Part shown: in pieces, positions 58,810 through 64,000 of the stretch | How the letters are laid out: the number at the start of each line of letters is the position of its first letter | Numbering within the stretch: position 1 is the first letter of the stretch | Source: Sepiola atlantica | Taxonomy: Eukaryota; Mollusca; Cephalopoda; Sepiida; Sepiolidae | Direction of reading: 5' to 3' | NCBI GenBank assembly: GCA_963556195.1 | Contig: OY744529.1 | Location: forward strand, 56,161,580-56,225,579 | DNA length: 64,000 nucleotides | Notes under the pieces: model-generated | The model's input: only the letters and a program-made list of their open reading frames with translations | Databases searched by the model: none | Told to the model about the DNA's origin: nothing | Position numbers and translations under genes: made by a program

Positions 58810-59095
58810 GTAATAATAATAATAATAATAATAAAAACCTTTATTTCATTTCCTAAACACATCACACATTTTGAATTCTAACGGCTATGTTCGTTCGGAA
58901 AAAAGAACAAAAAAATATTTTCGCGTCATAATCGCACTACATATTTTTAATTCTAACGACTGGGTATCTTTAAAAAACAAACAAATATACATTCCATTTC
59001 ATAAACGCATCACACATTTTGAATTCTAACAGCTATGGTTTGTTCGAAAAACAAACAAAAACATTATTTCTACGTCACAAACACACCAATTTCTT
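58773..59095. repeat. (AAT)n array followed by a diverged ~90-bp tandem triplet
   Basis: AAT triplets at 58773-58833. Then three diverged units each hold CATTTTGAATTCTAACGGCT- or TTTTTAATTCTAACGACTGG-like text, a GTTCG and A-run part, and CG.CATAA.CGCA, over 58843-59095. Confidence 0.75.
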
Positions 59096-59227
59096 TTGAA
59101 ATATGATACTTGTATGCTATTTGTTCAAATCAATCATCATAAGGAAGTCTTGAAATGAAGACGAACCGTTGATGAATATATTAATAATTCTGTTGTTTTC
59201 TTTTTTATTATATATGTGTGCGTAATT
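59096..59227. other. Short AT-rich spacer
   Basis: No recognised feature. Confidence 0.5.
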
Positions 59228-59310
59228 ATCCACTAGACCTAGCGAGATTCGAAACCGGGACCCAGTGACGAGGTCAGACACTCTACTACTCAGCCACAAA
59301 CCGAGCTAGT
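59228..59310 (-). mobile_element. tRNA-derived SINE head, family S3
   Basis: Reading the - strand: GCTCGGTTTGTGGCTGAGTA then GTAGAGTGTCTGACC (A-box region), GGGTCCCGGTTTCGAATCTC (B box), CTAGGTCTAGTGG. It resembles a tRNA in layout but the ends do not form an acceptor stem. Confidence 0.65.
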
Positions 59311-59569
59311 AGTGAGAGAAGTGTATCGAACTTATAAATGTTGTCATTTATTTAACAACAAAAATTATTTGCGATACTGATCAATGAACGTATTCAATTT
59401 TTTTTACGGAAAATAATTGACCTTAATACTAGATACAAATCATTGTTTCCTTCAGCAGGGTGATGCCCCACATGGTAGCATACAGCTCTCCCATTAGTAA
59501 AGCTAATAGTAAAAAGGAACGGAGAGTGAACAAAGAAGAAGAAGAAAAAGAGACAAAGAGAAAGAGAGA

Positions 59570-59572
<3 letters not shown>
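59311..59572. other. Non-coding DNA with a GA-rich end
   Basis: 59533-59572 is AGAAGAAGAAGAAAAAGAGA-type purine sequence leading into the next array. Confidence 0.5.
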
Positions 59573-59651
<79 letters not shown>

Positions 59652-59652
59652 G
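59573..59652. repeat. (AAT)n array
   Basis: About 26 uninterrupted triplets. Confidence 0.97.
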
Positions 59653-60405
59653 CTTACTGATAAATAGAATAGACAAATCATGAGAAAGCCACAGCCTTTC
59701 AGTTGAGCCCGTCTTAATAATTGTTTAAACGCTATTAATGAGAAGCAAACATACCTCCTTCTATTTGTTACTTTGCACTGTGGGTGAGTCCGGTGTATAT
59801 TATTCGATTCAAATCGCTTTCTATTCATTCAGAACACATGCATATCCTTCTTACATGCACACATTACACATTACACATATATGAATACATTAATGCACAT
59901 ATGTATACGTAGAGATGAACACGAAGGACGTAGGACAATACGCAATTATGTTTAAAAGCGCAGATATACTAACGTTATACATCTCGACCCATGAGTTACC
60001 TGATAGCTTTTCACACAAACACACCATTTTTGTATCTTTATATTGTCATTATTTAAGTCTATTTACATGTATTAACTTCTCTCCACAATTCTCGGACAAT
60101 AATTACACTTTACGCTAAACGTTATCTAGACGCACACACACACATCCGCAGAAATCGCCAGATTATATGAGAGAAATAGTGTGCATAATACGTCTTTATG
60201 TATTATGAAGACTACGACCTATAGAAGCAGGCAGCAGACAGAAGACTAATCGAGAGGGTTCGGCAAACGTATTTGGAACTTTGCTTTTAAGTTGATGACA
60301 GCATATTTGTAACATCCTCAAGAGTGCTCGACTTTTATTTCTTAAAGGGGCTTATAATAATAATATTTATAAATAAATATTACCTCTTTTTTTTTTTGAA
60401 AATTA
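59653..60405. other. Non-coding DNA, no gene seen
   Basis: No recognised domain or repeat. Confidence 0.5.
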
Positions 60406-60545
60406 TAATCAGTGAAGGAAAGTAATAATTTCAGACGGTCGGGAAGCGCGAACCCGGTTCAGAGAGTCCGCCTAGAATCTGCAAGCAGTCGTCCTATCAT
60501 TGCGACCACCGAAAACTGTCACGTGATTAAGGAAATATATATATA
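60406..60545 (-). mobile_element. SINE family S1, copy facing 61086
   Basis: Shares AATTTCAGACGGTCGGGA, AGAATCTGCAA and TGTCACGTGATTAAGG with the inverted copy at 61086-61213. The right end passes into a short (TA)n. Confidence 0.7.
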
Positions 60546-60590
60546 TATATTAAATTTGGAGAGTTTATATATTTTTATGCATTTTTAAAG

Positions 60591-60800
60591 AATTTAAGAA
60601 TAATAAATGAGACCAAACACCTTACAAGTATATATAGATGCGATATTTATTAATAAAAATCAGAACAGATTTTTATTTTTCATTTTTACCTTTATCTAAC
60701 GATAAAGGTAAAAATGAAAATAACAAATTTGTTGTGATTTTTAAATATCGCATCTACATATGCTTTTAAGGCGTTTGGCATCATTTATTATTCTTAAATA
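60591..60800. mobile_element. 210-bp foldback (MITE-like) element
   Basis: The left arm 60591-60696 and right arm 60701-60800 are inverted copies with several mismatches. They share TTTAAGAATAATAAATGA, TAGATGCGATATTTA and CATTTTTACCTTTATC. Only four bases lie between the arms. Confidence 0.85.
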
Positions 60801-61012
60801 AATTTATATAGGACGCACACTCATCCTTCAGACACAAGTAAAACCACCTCTTTCACATACGATTCACTGTACATTAAATAATTACATACACATTGAGACA
60901 GTTAGCTTTAGTATACACACATTCATTCATGCATTACCCCCCCCATTCATATTACTTGGTTAAAAAATATTCTGAATGTAATTTACTACTATTATTGTAC
61001 TATTCATTTACT

Positions 61013-61014
<2 letters not shown>
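60801..61014. other. Non-coding DNA
   Basis: No gene; a CCCCCCCC run lies near 60938. Confidence 0.5.

Positions 61015-61097
<83 letters not shown>
61015..61097. repeat. (TA)n array
   Basis: About 40 TA dinucleotides with two breaks, ending at the 61086-61213 SINE. Confidence 0.95.
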
Positions 61098-61210
61098 TAA
61101 TTTCCCTTAATCACGTGACAATTTCCAATGGCCGCGATTGCAGATTCTAATCTGACTCTGTTAACCAAGTTCACGCCTCCCGACCGTCTGAAATTGTTAC
61201 TTTCCTACGC

Positions 61211-61213
<3 letters not shown>
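61098..61213 (+). mobile_element. SINE family S1, inverted partner of 60406
   Basis: The + strand begins TTAATCACGTGACAATTTCC, passes through GATTGCAGATTCTAATCTG and ends GACCGTCTGAAATTGTTACT and CTACGCTGATGAG. It is the reverse complement of the 60406 copy in order and wording. Confidence 0.7.

Positions 61214-61268
<55 letters not shown>
61214..61268. repeat. (GA)n array
   Basis: About 27 GA dinucleotides directly after the SINE end. Confidence 0.97.
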
Positions 61269-61271
<3 letters not shown>

Positions 61272-61303
61272 AAAAGGAATACATGTTGATTTTTAAAAGT
61301 TAA

Positions 61304-61339
<36 letters not shown>

Positions 61340-61841
61340 TAGACGAACCATGCCCCATTGGGTCACAACGACTACAATTATTTATTGCTCTTTAATTTCT
61401 TTCGAAACTGAATAAACTGAGATATATCTGTTAAGAAATTCATCTTACATAATTGAAGCACTCATCTTCTTTGCTTCTATCGTATCTTCATGGACATTTC
61501 TTAATCCCGGAGAGAGTGCATTCCATTCATCATTTTAAATATTCTCATCATTCAACTGAAAAATGTCTACACCATTCTCCTTTGTCCTCGAGTTGCTTTT
61601 ACAATGTGTACGAACACACGATATAAATTAGCCAAAACGAGGGAGTCATTCTTTTTGTGAAGGCTAACAGCGACATTAAAAACTATTATAAAGTCGTTGA
61701 ATCAACACAATATAAGAGAGGGGGAAAGGAATACACAGATACTAATATATCAGAGATCGATATATTGTGCAGTGTAGCAAGCATTTTGTGGTATCAAAGT
61801 ATATGGGAACAAACAGTAGAGAAATAAACGTTGATGAACTC

Positions 61842-61887
<46 letters not shown>
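61269..61887. other. Non-coding DNA with (TA)n at 61308-61340 and 61842-61887
   Basis: No gene. The second TA array abuts the left terminal repeat of the Penelope-like element. Confidence 0.6.
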
Positions 61888-62090
61888 TTAGGCAAACATT
61901 ATTAAATTACACGGAGTAGTTTCGTTTGATGCGACTTTTTTTTTTTCAATTTTCCGAATTGTCCATCTAATGTTTCGGTCAAATTGATGTAAATATGATC
62001 CATGGGTTTCTTGTTCCATTCTTTTTTCTTTTTTGCAAATACTTTCGATTTGAATCGTCAAATTATCTTCAGGCGGTATTAGTTTTAGTG
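61888..62090. repeat. Left terminal inverted repeat of the Penelope-like element
   Basis: Reverse complement of 63747-63953 with a handful of mismatches and short indels. Contains GTTTCGGTCAAATTGATGTA and TTTCGATTTGAATCGTCAAA. Confidence 0.92.
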
Positions 62091-62103
62091 TAAAAATTCA
62101 TAA

Positions 62104-63506
62104 ACCAAACTCTCCTCTCCGTCCAATAATTTCTCAAGTCACTACCCCCATATACAATTAACTAAAACTATTAATGATCTTACATCCCCTTATTTACCTA
62201 GTAAATATAGTGTAAAATCCACACATGAGCTCTTACACATACTGCATACCCAAACAACAGATAATAAAATTACTGCATCACTCGACGTTGAAAGTCTGTT
62301 TACAAATGTCCCTGTATACAAAACAATTGATATAATTATTAATAACATATATAATAACCCATCCCTCCCCCCTTTGAAAATTGATCCTGAAATACTTAAA
62401 AAGTTATTATTAATTTGCACAACTGAAGTCCCTTTCCATGACCATAAGGGCAACATATATACCCAAATTGACGGAGTTTCTACGGGATCTGTCCTTGGAC
62501 CGACCTTTAGTAATTTTTACATGGCCGACCTCGAAAATAAAATATTTAATATAACTACTAAACCTTCTATTTATGCGCGCTACGTTGATGATATTCTTAT
62601 TTTAGTAAATAGTATAGATGAAATAAAAAAATAAAAGATACTTTTCAAAATAATCCAGTTAACAATAAAATTCCGTTTTTAGATGTTCTCATTGACTCCA
62701 ACAGTGATGCATTCATCACCTCTCCCTATAAAAAACCTACATCTATTAACACCCGTATTTTAAGTTTTAAAAGTGAATGCCCATAGGGATATAAAATTGC
62801 TATGGTAAAAGATCTATTAAACCGTGCAAAATTAATCTCCTCATCCAAAAAAACATAAAGCAAGTCCTAATTTATAATCAATTTCCCAATTATATGGTTG
62901 ATGAACAAATAAAATTAATGATTAGAAATTTAGATAATCCTACTAATAATAAGCTAAATAATTCCCACTACATAAATCTATTCTATTGTAACCAAATGCA
63001 TCCAAACTTTAAATTGGATGAAAAAGCTCTTAAAAATATAATGCATCGCTATGTATCCCCCACCAATTCTGATGATAAAATACGATTTATCATTTATTAT
63101 TAAAAAATCAAAACATCAAACTATGTTGTTAAAATAACACTTCTCAAACCCAAAATACATTAGGAAGAACCAATGTAATATATCAGTTCCAATGCCTTAT
63201 GGGAGAATGTATCTCCGACAACAATAAAAAAAACTAATTCTTACATAGGTTTCACTTCCACAACACTATCCCGAAGACTCACCATACATCTCTCCGACAC
63301 TAGCTCTATATGCAAACATCTAAAAAACATAATTGCATCCCCTCCAATATAGAAACATCCTTGTTAACAATACCAAAACAATACACCACGATACCAATAT
63401 CAAAAAATTAAAAATACTCGAAGCCCTCTACATAAAAACTAAACATCCCACAATTAATAATGTCAATTATGAAACTAGTCGCAACATTTTAAAGTGTCTA
63501 GCATAA
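62104..63506 (+). pseudogene. Broken Penelope-like reverse transcriptase with GIY-YIG remnant
   Basis: Segment 1 (62104-62634) is open and holds the RT core: ASLDVESLFTNVPV (motif A, about 62275-62316), GVSTGSVLGPTFSNFYMADL (motif B, from 62473), YARYVDDIL (catalytic YVDD, 62581-62592). A frameshift in the A-run at about 62623-62634 moves the frame; similarity continues to a TAG stop at 62784 and a TAA at 62856. Segment 3 (62855-63103) holds HYINLFYCNQMHPNFKLDEK and KIRFIIYY in a third frame. Further shifts give TNVIYQFQC (from 63166) and YIGFTSTTLSRRLTIHL (from 63242), matching the two halves of the GIY-YIG endonuclease. The last piece is ILEALYIKTKHPTINN, ending at 63506. Motif order is as in Penelope-like elements. 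The N-terminal region is absent. Not functional. Confidence 0.88.
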
Positions 63507-63746
63507 TAATTAACATTACCAAATTCTTAGCCATTAGGCAGTTATGCGTTTGAATTGTATGCACTTTCTTTAACGTCATCAATTTCTTAACGGTTTAAAC
63601 AGTCAGACTTTTAAATCTCTCATATGTGTAGAACGTCATCACGCTCTCATGTACATTTCAACTTTACAGACGCTTTTTCAAGTTATAAACTACTTGCCGT
63701 TATAATTCAAAAATGAGCACTACAGTAAAGTCATAATTTGTAAAGA
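63507..63746. other. 3' non-coding part of the Penelope-like element
   Basis: AT-rich sequence between the last coding remnant and the right terminal repeat. Confidence 0.7.
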
Positions 63747-63953
63747 CACTAAAACTAATACCGCCTGAAGATTATTTGACGATTCAAATCGAAAGTACTT
63801 GCAAAAAAGAAAAAAGAATGGAACAAGAAACCCATGGATCATATTTACATCAATTTGACCGAAACATTAGATGGACAATTCGGAAAATTGAAAAAATAAA
63901 AAAAAGTCGCATCAAACAAAACCACTCCGTGTTATTTAATAATGTTTGCCTAA
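63747..63953. repeat. Right terminal inverted repeat of the Penelope-like element
   Basis: Partner of 61888-62090, ending AATAATGTTTGCCTAA. Confidence 0.92.
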
Positions 63954-64000
63954 ATGAAAATATGCTGCCTAAATACACATACAATATATATATATATATA
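63954..64000. other. Window end, start of a (TA)n array
   Basis: Short AT-rich sequence, then TA dinucleotides cut by the window edge. CTGCCTAAAT at about 63965 echoes the element end. Confidence 0.6.

Larger units (their letters stand above)
61888..63953 (+). mobile_element. Penelope-like element, 2.07 kb, defective, with terminal inverted repeats
   Basis: 203-207 bp terminal repeats in inverted orientation (61888-62090 and 63747-63953) bracket a reverse-transcriptase and GIY-YIG-type coding relic on the + strand. Ends read TTAGGCAAACATTATTAAAT and its complement. Penelope-like elements are known to carry terminal repeats in direct or inverted order, often with a truncated 5' part. Here coding similarity starts immediately inside the left repeat, so the 5' portion of the gene is missing. 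(TA)n lies on the left flank and soon after the right end. Confidence 0.88.

Noticed and set aside
59228..59310. tRNA gene
   Set aside because: tRNA-like boxes without a pairing acceptor stem; best read as a SINE head.

Overview
The window looks like animal nuclear DNA, most probably from a mollusc and perhaps a cephalopod. The base composition is AT-rich, dinucleotide arrays of (TA)n, (TC)n, (CA)n and (TATC)n are extremely dense, and trinucleotide arrays are long. There are tRNA-derived SINEs, several inverted-repeat (MITE-like) elements, at least three kinds of degraded retroelement, and one GC-rich, well-delimited protein-coding exon. The taxon is inferred from this texture and from the mollusc-like wording of a 5S rRNA relic; I could not search a database.

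Only one segment looks like a functional host gene: an internal coding exon at 18286-19083 on the + strand, flanked by a clean acceptor and donor and phase 0 at both ends. It encodes an acidic, charged-helix, Gly/Ser-rich and Ala-rich region that ends in HWTFQEQFKQ. That is the start of the ARID DNA-binding domain of the ARID3/dead ringer/retained family. The rest of the window is therefore probably intron of an ARID3-type gene, or intron plus intergenic DNA. I found no other exon of that gene.

Layout. 0-7.4 kb: compound minisatellite, microsatellites, a 390-bp foldback, a 0.9-kb TA/CA/CG alternating array and a 5S rRNA pseudogene. 7.4-12.6 kb: a 33-bp repeat, a 1.5-kb satellite of 29-bp units with 435-bp higher-order periodicity, a segment bounded by inverted repeats, and a 0.5-kb (ATT)n array. 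12.6-18.2 kb: non-coding, including about 1.3 kb of pyrimidine-rich DNA. 18.3-19.1 kb: the ARID3 exon. 19.1-29.5 kb: a 31-bp minisatellite inside one copy of a dispersed repeat, several MITEs (one mariner-like), a diverged ~95-bp repeat family and a LINE reverse-transcriptase relic on the - strand. 29.5-43.9 kb: microsatellites, foldbacks, a tRNA-derived SINE and a second LINE relic carrying an RPD-type endonuclease region. 43.9-57 kb: AT-rich tandem DNA, a second diverged copy of that LINE, a 2.35-kb minisatellite of 52-bp units, a second, inverted locus of the ~95-bp family and a promoter-like stretch. 57-64 kb: a 13/14-bp tandem array, a cluster of SINEs and MITEs, and a nearly complete but broken Penelope-like element with ~205-bp terminal inverted repeats.

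I see no CRISPR array, prokaryotic operon, intact tRNA or rRNA gene, or intact mobile-element gene. The most interesting content is repeat architecture: nested higher-order tandem arrays, a satellite grown inside a transposon-like repeat, and MITE/foldback elements that repeatedly abut (TA)n tracts.
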